Origin: Micrococcales bacterium
Lineage (GTDB): Bacteria > Actinomycetota > Actinomycetes > S36-B12 > UBA5976
Length of the DNA: 6,500 nt
Assembly: GCA_024640585.1 (NCBI GenBank)
Contig: JAHEEQ010000117.1
Span: forward strand, 1-6,500
Reading direction: 5' to 3'
Shown here: positions 1 through 5,480 of the stretch, in pieces
Position numbering within the stretch: position 1 is the stretch's first letter
Layout: every line of letters begins with the position of its first letter
The notes under the pieces: model-generated
The model's database searches: none
What the model saw: the letters and a program-made list of their open reading frames with translations, nothing else
Told to the model about the DNA's origin: nothing
Program-made: the position numbers and the translations under genes

Positions 1-75
1 GGCCGGAATCGAACCGGCACGCCTCGCGGCGGGGGATTTTGAGTCCCCTGCGTCTACCAATTTCACCACCCGGGC
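1..75 (-). tRNA. tRNA-Leu (anticodon CAA), 3' end cut by window edge
   Basis: Reading the minus strand from 75 to 1 gives a 5' acceptor strand GCCCGGG, a D arm containing AAATTGGTAGAC, an anticodon stem GGGGA/TCCCC around the loop CTCAAAA (anticodon CAA, reading UUG), a long variable arm that folds on itself (GCCGCGAGGC), and a T arm GCCGG-TTCGATT-CCGGC. The long variable arm and the CAA anticodon identify a class II leucine tRNA. Only the first base of the 3' acceptor strand is inside the window; the rest and CCA lie to the left. tRNA 3' ends are common integration sites, but this gene points away from the integrase at 2545-3705, so the usual attachment site would lie outside the window. Confidence 0.96.
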
Positions 76-93
76 ACGGGAGAGAAGACCGAT

Positions 94-102
94 ATTATGA
101 CA
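94..102 (-). promoter_or_regulatory. Extended -10 promoter of the tRNA-Leu gene
   Basis: On the minus strand the bases read TGT-CATAAT, an extended -10 element (TGn followed by a hexamer matching TATAAT at five of six positions). It lies 18 bases before the mature tRNA 5' end at 75, which would leave a leader of roughly ten bases. I see no good -35 hexamer upstream, which is acceptable for an extended -10 promoter. This is a motif and position argument only. Confidence 0.45.
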
Positions 103-181
103 CAGATTTTTCATCGTTTTAGCTGGCTGTGAGAAAACTTGCTCGATGGTGGTTTTGCGAGTGGCTTAGGAGGGTGTCACA

Positions 182-268
182 GTGTTTGAACAGTGCTGGA
201 CCGTTTGGGGTCGTGCTTGTCTGTTGTATCGGCGCGAGTTACTGGAACTTTTGCTTCGCATACCTTAG
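182..268 (+). CDS. Possible 28-codon leader or small-peptide ORF
   Basis: A GTG at 182 is preceded by AGGAGGG (168-174) with a 7-base spacer, a better ribosome binding site than most real genes in this window have. The frame runs 28 codons to a TAG at 266-268. The peptide starts MFEQCWTVWG and ends in a Leu/Arg-rich stretch (RRELLELLLRIP) that could form an amphipathic helix. No homology is recognised. It could be a leader peptide for the downstream operon, a remnant of a broken gene, or chance; chance is a real possibility because GTG and purine-rich motifs are frequent. Confidence 0.18.
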   Translation: MFEQCWTVWGRACLLYRRELLELLLRIP

Positions 269-423
269 CTGGGTGAAAGTTGAGCAGGGTTTGGCTCGAA
301 TTAGATGTTCCATCTGTGACTTTTTGTTTGCACGTTACGCTGTAGTCAAAAAATGAATACTAATTGGTTGAATAAGGGCTTGTTCGTCTACTATTGAGAA
401 AAGTTCCAACGCTGAGATTTGAT

Positions 424-1518
424 ATGCCCCGTAGATCATCCAAGAAACACATTAATTGGTTTGTAGAAGCACGACCACGGTATTCATCACTTGCAAACAT
501 AGTTGCAGCAACAGTCAGGACATTGTTGCAAAACGAAAAAATTGATGTGATAGATGTGACGCACAGAGCAAAAACGGTAGCCAGTTTTGGCGAAAAAATA
601 GGACGCAAACGCTACAGAGATCCTCAGAAAGAAATGACGGATTTGGCGGGGATTCGAATCATTACATTGATTGAACGTGACATTGAACGAGTCTCAAAAA
701 TCATCAATGAATCTTTTAATGTTCATGCTGATTCAACCGTAGACAAATCCGACGATCTTGGCTCTGATAAATTTGGATATCGATCGGTTCATTTTGTTTG
801 CGACATAGGAGAAGCTCGTGGGTCATTGCCGGAGTTTTCTCCTTATGCCCAAATGTCTTTCGAGATACAAGTGCGTACAGCCTTGCAACATGCATGGGCT
901 GAAATTGAGCACGACCGTAGTTACAAGTTCTCTGGCGAGCTACCCTCTAAGCTTAAAAGACGCTTCCACCTAATTGCAGGTCTATTAGAGTTGGCAGACA
1001 GAGAATTTAGCTCGTTAACGGAAGAGTTGGAAAGCTACACAGATGATGTGCATGCCAAGACTGGTGCAGGAAATTTTGAGATTGAACTCAACTCAACTAG
1101 TGCGTTAGAGTTTTTAAAGATTACGTTGTCCAAGCACAAGAAAGATCTGCAAGTCGAAGTCAATAAGCTTGATCAAGATGACATTGCTGAACTTAGAAGA
1201 TTTGGCGTTGACTCCGTTTCGAAATTCGCTGCACTGATTAATGAAGAGTTTATTAATGCTGCGGGGGGACTAGAAACTACAGCGATTGGATTTGTTCGTG
1301 ATGCAATGATCTACGAAGATATAGATCGTTATTTTGAATTGGCATGGCAGGATGCTTGGCACGGCTGGGATCAAGACTCTCAAGAATTTGTTCAAAAGAA
1401 ATACGGGCATGAAAAAGTTAAAGAAGTTATTGAGAAATATTCGTTAGATGTAATTTTTTCCGATGATTTCGATAGTGAGTCGTTTGACTACGAACCAGAA
1501 GGTCCCACCCATGATTAA
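424..1518 (+). CDS. RelA/SpoT-type (p)ppGpp synthetase-domain protein with long C-terminal extension
   Basis: This is a 364-residue stand-alone pyrophosphokinase of the RelA/SpoT nucleotidyltransferase family, which transfers pyrophosphate from ATP to GDP/GTP or, in toxic relatives, to other nucleotides or the tRNA 3' end. Visible motifs are R48-x-K50 with S54 and K58, DLAGIRI (catalytic Asp73), KFGYRSVHF (K116, Tyr119, His123), and EIQVRTALQHAWAEIEHD (catalytic Glu147, R151). The synthetase set is therefore complete. There is no N-terminal HD hydrolase domain and no TGS/ACT region, so it is not a housekeeping Rel or SpoT. Residues about 210-364 match no domain I know and end in a very acidic tail. 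I chose ATG 424, with GAGA at 414-417 and a 6-base spacer. A TTG at 394 would add ten residues but has only AAGGG 15 bases upstream. The stop overlaps the next start by 8 bases, implying co-translation. The family is certain; the product and the biological role are inferred. Confidence 0.9.
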   Translation: MPRRSSKKHINWFVEARPRYSSLANIVAATVRTLLQNEKIDVIDVTHRAKTVASFGEKIGRKRYRDPQKEMTDLAGIRIITLIERDIERVSKIINESFNVHADSTVDKSDDLGSDKFGYRSVHFVCDIGEARGSLPEFSPYAQMSFEIQVRTALQHAWAEIEHDRSYKFSGELPSKLKRRFHLIAGLLELADREFSSLTEELESYTDDVHAKTGAGNFEIELNSTSALEFLKITLSKHKKDLQVEVNKLDQDDIAELRRFGVDSVSKFAALINEEFINAAGGLETTAIGFVRDAMIYEDIDRYFELAWQDAWHGWDQDSQEFVQKKYGHEKVKEVIEKYSLDVIFSDDFDSESFDYEPEGPTHD

Positions 1519-2242
1519 TCCTGATAAATCAAAGTCTGCGACTGCACTGTTGCTGGTAATCTTTAACTGGTCTTTTTCTAGAGGCGCTCGTGAACGGGAT
1601 GTGAGAAATGTCTCAGAAAAATTGCACATGAGTATGCGAACAACAGCCAAATGCAGATACAACGCTGCTGGCAGACTTGAGCGACAAGGAAAGTATTCGT
1701 TCTTTACTACAACAGTACTTTCGCTTGGGTTGGTTTTCATTCCACTCATGCAAAACGCAGAGGTTCCACTTGCGTTTAAAGGCAATGTTTTAAATATGAT
1801 GCAAATCTTTCTTGGCGTTGCAGTCCTTGTTTATTCTGTAGTTATTGGGACGGCGAGATACGACATGCGTTCAAGTCAACTTACAGAGTGCGGCGACAAA
1901 CTTAAAGAGTTAATTAGGTCGTTAGAAAATTCTCGAGAAGCAAATGGTGGAACGGTTAGCTCTGATGAATTAGCGAAGTATCAACGTCATTACTCAGATA
2001 TCGTGACTGATGTTGAAAATCATGAGCGTAGTGACTATCGATTTGCTGTGCTTGAGATGGTGAATGACTACTTTATTTGTGGATTTCCTCGGATGAAAAT
2101 TTACTTAGAGGCAATTCTCTTAAGTGGATTTAGTTTTCTGCTCCCTACGCTCCTAATGGGAATTGAAGTCGTGTTTATTACGGACATGGTTGGGGCAACA
2201 CAAGTTCTTACTCCATACCTGAATGGTGCGACTGTCGAGTAA
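1511..2242 (+). CDS. SLATT-like membrane effector protein
   Basis: This 243-residue protein has hydrophobic segments at about residues 63-80 (SFFTTTVLSLGLVFIPLM) and 95-113, and a third near the C-terminus at 198-223. The stretch before the first segment, KCRYNAAGRLERQGKYS, resembles the SLATT family (SMODS/SLOG-associating two-TM domain), whose proteins carry this Arg/Leu-rich entry helix followed by two TM helices. The stretch YSDIVTDVENHERSDYRF (161-178) also resembles the family's conserved region after TM2. SLATT proteins are predicted inner-membrane pore-forming effectors in nucleotide-signalling conflict systems. The start is ATG 1511, inside the end of the RelA/SpoT-like gene (ATGATTAA), with AGAAGG at 1497-1502 and an 8-base spacer; a longer reading from 1463 would run deep into the upstream gene. 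The coupling suggests that the upstream enzyme or its product controls this protein. SLATT membership rests on visual pattern matching. Confidence 0.75.
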   Translation: MINPDKSKSATALLLVIFNWSFSRGARERDVRNVSEKLHMSMRTTAKCRYNAAGRLERQGKYSFFTTTVLSLGLVFIPLMQNAEVPLAFKGNVLNMMQIFLGVAVLVYSVVIGTARYDMRSSQLTECGDKLKELIRSLENSREANGGTVSSDELAKYQRHYSDIVTDVENHERSDYRFAVLEMVNDYFICGFPRMKIYLEAILLSGFSFLLPTLLMGIEVVFITDMVGATQVLTPYLNGATVE

Positions 2243-2270
2243 AAAATTCTGCTTTTAAACAGTAAGGACG

Positions 2271-2291
2271 AGAAAGCACGCTTTGCTTTTT
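2271..2291 (+). terminator. Weak intrinsic terminator candidate after the SLATT-like gene
   Basis: AGAAAGCA (2271-2278) can pair with TGCTTTTT (2284-2291), including one G-U pair, around a 5-base loop; the descending arm supplies the T run. It begins 28 bases after the stop codon of the membrane protein. The stem is A/T-rich, so efficiency may be low and some transcription could reach the integrase. Confidence 0.35.
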
Positions 2292-2402
2292 GTAACTCTC
2301 AATATGAGATTTAGCAAACGTCCCGTTACTAGACGTTCAACTCAAGTAAATCCCCACCAGCTAGCTCGGACTCAGGTCGCCCAACTGCACATGCGAAATT
2401 AC

Positions 2403-2466
2403 GCTGTGCGTTTTGGGCTAGAACTTGAAGCAAACGCAAAACGATTTTTTGCACTTGGCGCACAGC
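2403..2466. repeat. Nested inverted repeats upstream of the integrase
   Basis: GCTGTGCG (2403-2410) is the exact reverse complement of CGCACAGC (2459-2466). Inside it, CGTTTTG (2409-2415) is the exact reverse complement of CAAAACG (2437-2443). One pair of 8 and one of 7 bases within 64 bases, just before the integrase start, may be binding sites for the recombinase or a directionality factor. They could also be chance, since arms of 7-8 bases occur by accident in windows of this size. Confidence 0.3.
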
Positions 2467-2544
2467 TTGCAGGCAAATACATCCTGCACGCCATCACTAC
2501 TCAGTCAACTCGATCTAACCACGCGAAAGCCTACAACGCATCGC

Positions 2545-3705
2545 ATGCGTGATGGTGAAGTAGTTTTGTATCTCAGACCCACAAGCCGAGTCTGGCAAGT
2601 TCGCTACAAACTGTTTGATCGCAAGTGGCGTTGTGTCAGCACCAAGCAGCGGCAGCTTGAATTTGCAAAGCGTGTGGCGGTAGAGCTTTACGACAAAGCA
2701 CGTTTTCGGGAAGAAGAGGGTTTGCCGCAGAAGTCAGTGCGATTTGGTACTTTGGCAGATGAATGCATTCGTGTGCTGAAGGTTGAGATTGACCGTGGCA
2801 TCCGTCCCAATACAAACATGGACTACATACGGGCCATGAACAATTACCTCATCCCGTTCTTCGGAAAGTTAATGCTGACGAACATCACAGCCCAAAAGGT
2901 TGCTGAGTACGAGTCATGGCGAAACCAGAAGATGGGCAAGGTTCCCATCAGCAGCACACTGGCAAATCACAGCAGTGCGTTTAATAGAGTCATTGACCTT
3001 GCGATTGAACAAGGCGCAATCAGCGACAAGGTCATCATTCCCAAGCTAAGTCGTAAGGGCAAGAAAGGTTCACCCCGTCCAGCCTTCACACAGGATGAGT
3101 TGAAGCACTTGCTGGAGTACATGCCGAAGTGGTGTTTGATGGCTGAACGCAAGAACCACACAGAAATGCGTGAGCTACTGCGTGACTATGTGGAGTTGTT
3201 GCTGACTACTGGCATGCGTTCAGGGCGTGAGAGCATGAACATGCTGTGGAAGCACATCGAGTGGTACAAAGACGGCAAGACGGATGTGCGTTACCTACGT
3301 ATCTGGGTAAGTGGCAAAACTGGAGGTCGTTGGTTGATAGCCAAGCATCGTGCAGCAAGTGCTTTAGAGCGACTGGCGTTAAGGCAAGGAGTAGGTGCTA
3401 ACTTGAACGAGGCAATCGCAGCCAAGAGTGATGCCTATGTGTTCAGTCTCAGTACAGGGCAACGCCCAACCAGTATGCACACTTCATTCGAGTTGTTGAT
3501 GAAAGACAGTTGCATGCGAGTTGATGCAATTACTGGCAAGAACCGCAGCTTGTATTCACTTCGCCATTGCTACGCCACTATGAGCTTGATGGACGGGCAG
3601 ATGGACATGCACACACTGGCAAAGCAGATGGGTACGAGTGTGGGTATGTTGGAGCAGCACTATTCCAAGATGACTGCGACGATGGCTGCTGATCGGTTGG
3701 CATAG
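2545..3705 (+). CDS. Tyrosine recombinase / phage-type site-specific integrase
   Basis: This 386-residue integrase has the usual length for the family. An N-terminal arm/core-binding region (about residues 1-175) includes a SAM-like segment around 68-160, followed by the catalytic domain. Visible catalytic positions are Arg225 in TTGMRSGRE, Lys258 in VSGKTGGRW, Arg340-His341 in YSLRHCYATM, and the nucleophile Tyr373 in GMLEQHYSK. The box II His is replaced by Tyr337 and the later His/Trp position by Thr364 (QMGTS); I recall both changes as normal in a proteobacterial integrase subfamily, so the enzyme is probably active. I chose ATG 2545 because the product then begins MRDGEVVLYLRP, a start I recall for related integrases. 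The frame is open to a TTG at 2425, but those 40 residues are low in information, and neither start has a strong ribosome binding site. It presumably mobilises the surrounding island. Confidence 0.93.
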   Translation: MRDGEVVLYLRPTSRVWQVRYKLFDRKWRCVSTKQRQLEFAKRVAVELYDKARFREEEGLPQKSVRFGTLADECIRVLKVEIDRGIRPNTNMDYIRAMNNYLIPFFGKLMLTNITAQKVAEYESWRNQKMGKVPISSTLANHSSAFNRVIDLAIEQGAISDKVIIPKLSRKGKKGSPRPAFTQDELKHLLEYMPKWCLMAERKNHTEMRELLRDYVELLLTTGMRSGRESMNMLWKHIEWYKDGKTDVRYLRIWVSGKTGGRWLIAKHRAASALERLALRQGVGANLNEAIAAKSDAYVFSLSTGQRPTSMHTSFELLMKDSCMRVDAITGKNRSLYSLRHCYATMSLMDGQMDMHTLAKQMGTSVGMLEQHYSKMTATMAADRLA

Positions 3706-3708
3706 GAG

Positions 3709-3725
3709 TGTCGTGCAACACGACA
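3709..3725. terminator. First of two hairpins after the integrase
   Basis: TGTCGTG (3709-3715) pairs perfectly with CACGACA (3719-3725) around a 3-base CAA loop, starting three bases after the integrase stop codon. It is followed by AAAA rather than a T run, so on the plus strand it is more likely a 3'-end stabilising or assisting hairpin than a complete intrinsic terminator. Confidence 0.45.
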
Positions 3726-3728
3726 AAA

Positions 3729-3747
3729 GCCAGCATTACATGCTGGC
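3729..3747 (-). terminator. Terminator hairpin between convergent genes
   Basis: GCCAGCAT (3729-3736) pairs perfectly with ATGCTGGC (3740-3747) around a 3-base loop. On the minus strand the stem is followed by TTTT (complement of 3725-3728), the signature of an intrinsic terminator for the leftward AAA+ ATPase transcript ending at 3825. The same stem also sits behind the integrase, but the plus-strand tail is CTTAGATT and less convincing, so termination may be bidirectional but unequal. The 77 bases between this hairpin and 3825 are AT-rich and hold nothing else I can name. Confidence 0.65.
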
Positions 3748-3824
3748 CTTAGATTGAACTTATCTTTCTTGAAAAAAGTATTGCAAAAGTTTGAATAGAT
3801 TTTTATGTGTTCACATCTTCCTCG

Positions 3825-4517
3825 CTAGGCATGTGCAGCAATATTCGAACGACGCACTTTTAAAACAATGTCAACAACTCCATGCAAAATGTTGCGGGCG
3901 CTGCCGTTGCCTGCTTCAATTACTTTGATCAGCGATTCATCGGTGGCGTTAGTGATACCGGCATCTGACAAGATGCGATGAGCCAATGGAAGCCAGCTTG
4001 TTGCAGGGGCTGCGTTGAAAGCAATTTGGTGACAGCGGTCACGAACACCTGCTTCGATTTTTTCGTAATTGTTGGTGGTCAAGATGAATACGCAGTTTGG
4101 AACGTTCATCGCTGATTTGAGCATTGCCATCGCTGATGCATTCAGATTGTCGACTTCATCCAATACGTAATAACGTTGTGATGCTTGAAATGGAAACAAA
4201 ACAGAGCTGTTGATGATTTGTTCCATGAGGTTCATGCCATTTGCACCTTGTTGGATACGTTTGTACATAGAGTCAATGCCAGCCTCAACGCCGGATTTCT
4301 TAAGTTCTATCGCATCAGGCAGAAGTTTTGCCAATGCACTTTTCCCAGTCCCCGGAATCCCGTAAAACAAGAGGCCACACTTACCCTCGGCAATTGGAAA
4401 TGGATAATCGCCGTTAACCAAATCGTTGATCAACTGCTTGGCGGAAGATGATGGAAAGACGATGTCTGCAATAGACTTCGGGGTATAGCGTTGTTCAAAA
4501 TTTTTCAAAAAATTCAT
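3825..4517 (-). CDS. Small AAA+ ATPase, clamp-loader-like
   Basis: This 230-residue AAA+ ATPase has Walker A GIPGTGKS (53-60), Walker B YYVLDEVD (116-123), sensor 1 in ILTTNN (145-150), an arginine-finger region VRDRC (158-162) resembling the SRC motif of clamp loaders, and sensor 2 in GNGSARNIL (203-211). The N-terminus, RYTPKSIADIVFP, resembles the box II region of DnaX/RFC-type proteins. It is short: bacterial and phage clamp-loader ATPases usually carry a C-terminal collar domain, which is absent here. It may therefore be a phage- or plasmid-type loader or remodeller acting on DNA or on a partner protein. The ATG at 4517 is preceded by GGAGA (4523-4527 on the complement) with a 5-base spacer. 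It lies 61 bases downstream of the 284-residue gene, with a hairpin in between, so the two genes probably share a transcript in part. The substrate is unknown. Confidence 0.85.
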   Translation of the reverse strand: MNFLKNFEQRYTPKSIADIVFPSSSAKQLINDLVNGDYPFPIAEGKCGLLFYGIPGTGKSALAKLLPDAIELKKSGVEAGIDSMYKRIQQGANGMNLMEQIINSSVLFPFQASQRYYVLDEVDNLNASAMAMLKSAMNVPNCVFILTTNNYEKIEAGVRDRCHQIAFNAAPATSWLPLAHRILSDAGITNATDESLIKVIEAGNGSARNILHGVVDIVLKVRRSNIAAHA

Positions 4518-4541
4518 TGCAATCTCCAGTGAGTTAAAAGA

Positions 4542-4570
4542 AGCAAGGCAACTAAGAGAGCTGCCTTGCT
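4542..4570 (-). terminator. Hairpin/attenuator between the two minus-strand genes
   Basis: AGCAAGGCA (4542-4550) is the perfect reverse complement of TGCCTTGCT (4562-4570), with an 11-base loop. In the minus direction it begins 8 bases after the stop codon of the 284-residue gene and is followed by TCTTTT, so it looks like an intrinsic terminator. Because the AAA+ gene follows immediately with its own good ribosome binding site and no obvious promoter, it may act as a partial terminator that keeps ATPase expression below that of its upstream neighbour. Confidence 0.65.
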
Positions 4571-4578
4571 ATTTCGGA

Positions 4579-5433
4579 TTAGCCGTTCATAGCTTTGCTG
4601 ATTGCGTCGATAGCAATTTCAGCAACAACAGAGTCCACGGCCGTTTGCAGAACGTTATGGTCTTCACGCTGTTGGGCTTCTGCGGCCTCTTTGATGCGAT
4701 CTGCTTTCTTGTCGTTGTAGTAACAAGCAAGAGCTGAGTTGATGGCTGTTTTAGACTTAATCACGGAACGAATGCTCACGCTGCCATCTTGATTCCAAGT
4801 TCCAACGAGGACAACTGGTTTGTCGATTGCACCGGCATCTAATTGCTTCAACAGCTCTGGATGAGAAAAGGAACCGAGCATGCTGTTAGTCATGCGTTTA
4901 GCTGCTACCAGCGTTTTTTGTTCGACTGTGATTGCATTAGCTTTGCGACCAGAACGCACTTCTTCGATACCGCCCTTGGATTTAAAGAATTCAATCAAGT
5001 CATCTGGCATGATGTTTTCTTTGAGAGCTGTACGCAACGCAATTGCATAAGCACTGACGCGACGACGATCCATGCCGAAAATGCAGCCAACGATTTTGTT
5101 CATTGAGTGCGTAGTGCCACGATATTTCACACCAGTCAGATTGATGTAGTCATCCAATGCTTTACGCAAAGCAACTGCTTCTGCTTTGCTGCCTTCCATC
5201 TGTTTGTACAGGCGATAAGACTTCGTGAGGATTTTGTACAACTCCTCGTTGGTTTTGAGTAAGAAGTTTTGCTCCCAATACAAGCATTCGGCTTGCAATG
5301 TTTCGATTGCAGTTTTAACGCTGAAAAGTGCCTGATCGGCTTTTTTGCCAGATGCCGAAATGGCATGCGACGATGTGACCTCAGCTGCTGCATTAGCAAC
5401 TTCAGTGATTGCTGGTTTTTCAATTGTTTCCAT
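4579..5433 (-). CDS. Uncharacterised 284-residue protein upstream of the AAA+ ATPase
   Basis: I do not recognise this protein. It is soluble-looking, with no signal peptide or membrane segment. The N-terminal 35 residues are Ala/Thr/Ser-rich and probably disordered. Residues about 36-100 are mostly helical and may form a coiled coil (YWEQNFLLKTNEELYKIL region). The centre is basic and conserved-looking (KYRGTTHSMNKIVGCIFGMD, RRRVSAYAIALR, then FKSKGGIEEVRSGRK). Residues 205-225 look like a short beta segment (PVVLVGTWNQDGSVSIRSV), and the C-terminus (about 240-280) is a charged helix. I chose ATG 5433 because GGAG (5439-5442) lies 5 bases upstream; a longer reading to 5493 would cover the divergent regulatory region. 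The basic core suggests nucleic-acid binding, and its place before the AAA+ gene suggests the two work together. Both points are inference. Confidence 0.8.
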   Translation of the reverse strand: METIEKPAITEVANAAAEVTSSHAISASGKKADQALFSVKTAIETLQAECLYWEQNFLLKTNEELYKILTKSYRLYKQMEGSKAEAVALRKALDDYINLTGVKYRGTTHSMNKIVGCIFGMDRRRVSAYAIALRTALKENIMPDDLIEFFKSKGGIEEVRSGRKANAITVEQKTLVAAKRMTNSMLGSFSHPELLKQLDAGAIDKPVVLVGTWNQDGSVSIRSVIKSKTAINSALACYYNDKKADRIKEAAEAQQREDHNVLQTAVDSVVAEIAIDAISKAMNG

Positions 5434-5452
5434 GGCGACTCCAATAAAAGTT

Positions 5453-5480
5453 AATACAGCAGGATTGCTGTGCCTGTATT
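5453..5480. promoter_or_regulatory. Nested inverted repeats in a divergent promoter region (operator candidate)
   Basis: ACAGCA (5456-5461) and TGCTGT (5466-5471) form a perfect inverted repeat around GGAT, and AATACAG (5453-5459) matches CTGTATT (5474-5480) as a wider pair sharing the left arm. The element sits in the 121 bases between the starts of the divergent genes at 5433 and 5555, just upstream of the minus-strand ribosome binding site. That is where a repressor controlling the minus-strand operon would bind. I could not assign convincing -35/-10 pairs on either strand. An mRNA hairpin in the 5' leader of the minus-strand transcript is the other reading. Confidence 0.45.

Larger units (their letters stand above)
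76..423. other. Intergenic stretch without a convincing gene
   Basis: These 348 bases separate the tRNA from the RelA/SpoT-like gene. Apart from the tRNA promoter they hold only doubtful reading frames. One is a GTG-started 75-codon frame (129-356) rich in Cys and Trp with no ribosome binding site. Another is a 28-codon frame (182-268) behind a good AGGAGGG sequence. I could not identify a convincing sigma-70 promoter for the 424-2242 operon, although it must start in or before this stretch. The region may be a decayed junction between the chromosome and acquired DNA. Confidence 0.5.
2243..2544. other. Repeat-rich leader between the SLATT-like gene and the integrase
   Basis: No gene is supported in these 302 bases. 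An open frame at 2283-2552 and the upstream extension of the integrase frame to 2425 both lack a ribosome binding site and have unremarkable composition. The stretch contains several short repeats: an AACGTC/GACGTT pair (2317-2322 and 2332-2337, 9-base spacer), AGCAAACG twice in direct orientation (2313-2320 and 2429-2436), CGTTTTG/CAAAACG (2409-2415 and 2437-2443), and GCTGTGCG/CGCACAGC (2403-2410 and 2459-2466). Such clusters are expected for recombinase arm sites or for operators of an integrase promoter, but no attachment core matching the visible tRNA part is present. Confidence 0.45.

Noticed and set aside
129..356. 75-codon GTG-started frame with a hydrophobic Cys/Trp-rich stretch
   Set aside because: It has no ribosome binding site before the start, an unusual amino-acid composition and no recognisable homology; it is most likely a chance open frame in a gene-poor stretch.
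651..660. T-loop-like GATTCGAATC within the RelA/SpoT-like gene, resembling a tRNA fragment or attachment core
   Set aside because: It encodes GIRI of the conserved DLAGIRI motif, so the match to tRNA T-arm sequence is a coincidence of coding.
2425..2544. 40-residue N-terminal extension of the integrase
   Set aside because: The TTG start is unsupported, the peptide is low in information, and the product from ATG 2545 already begins as related integrases do.
2283..2552. 89-codon frame upstream of the integrase
   Set aside because: It starts at a TTG inside the terminator-like hairpin, has no ribosome binding site, and overlaps the integrase start in another frame.
5136..5444. 102-codon minus-strand frame, and similar frames on either strand between 4185 and 5454
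   Set aside because: These overlap the well-supported AAA+ and 284-residue genes in other frames and lack start signals; they are shadows of the real genes.
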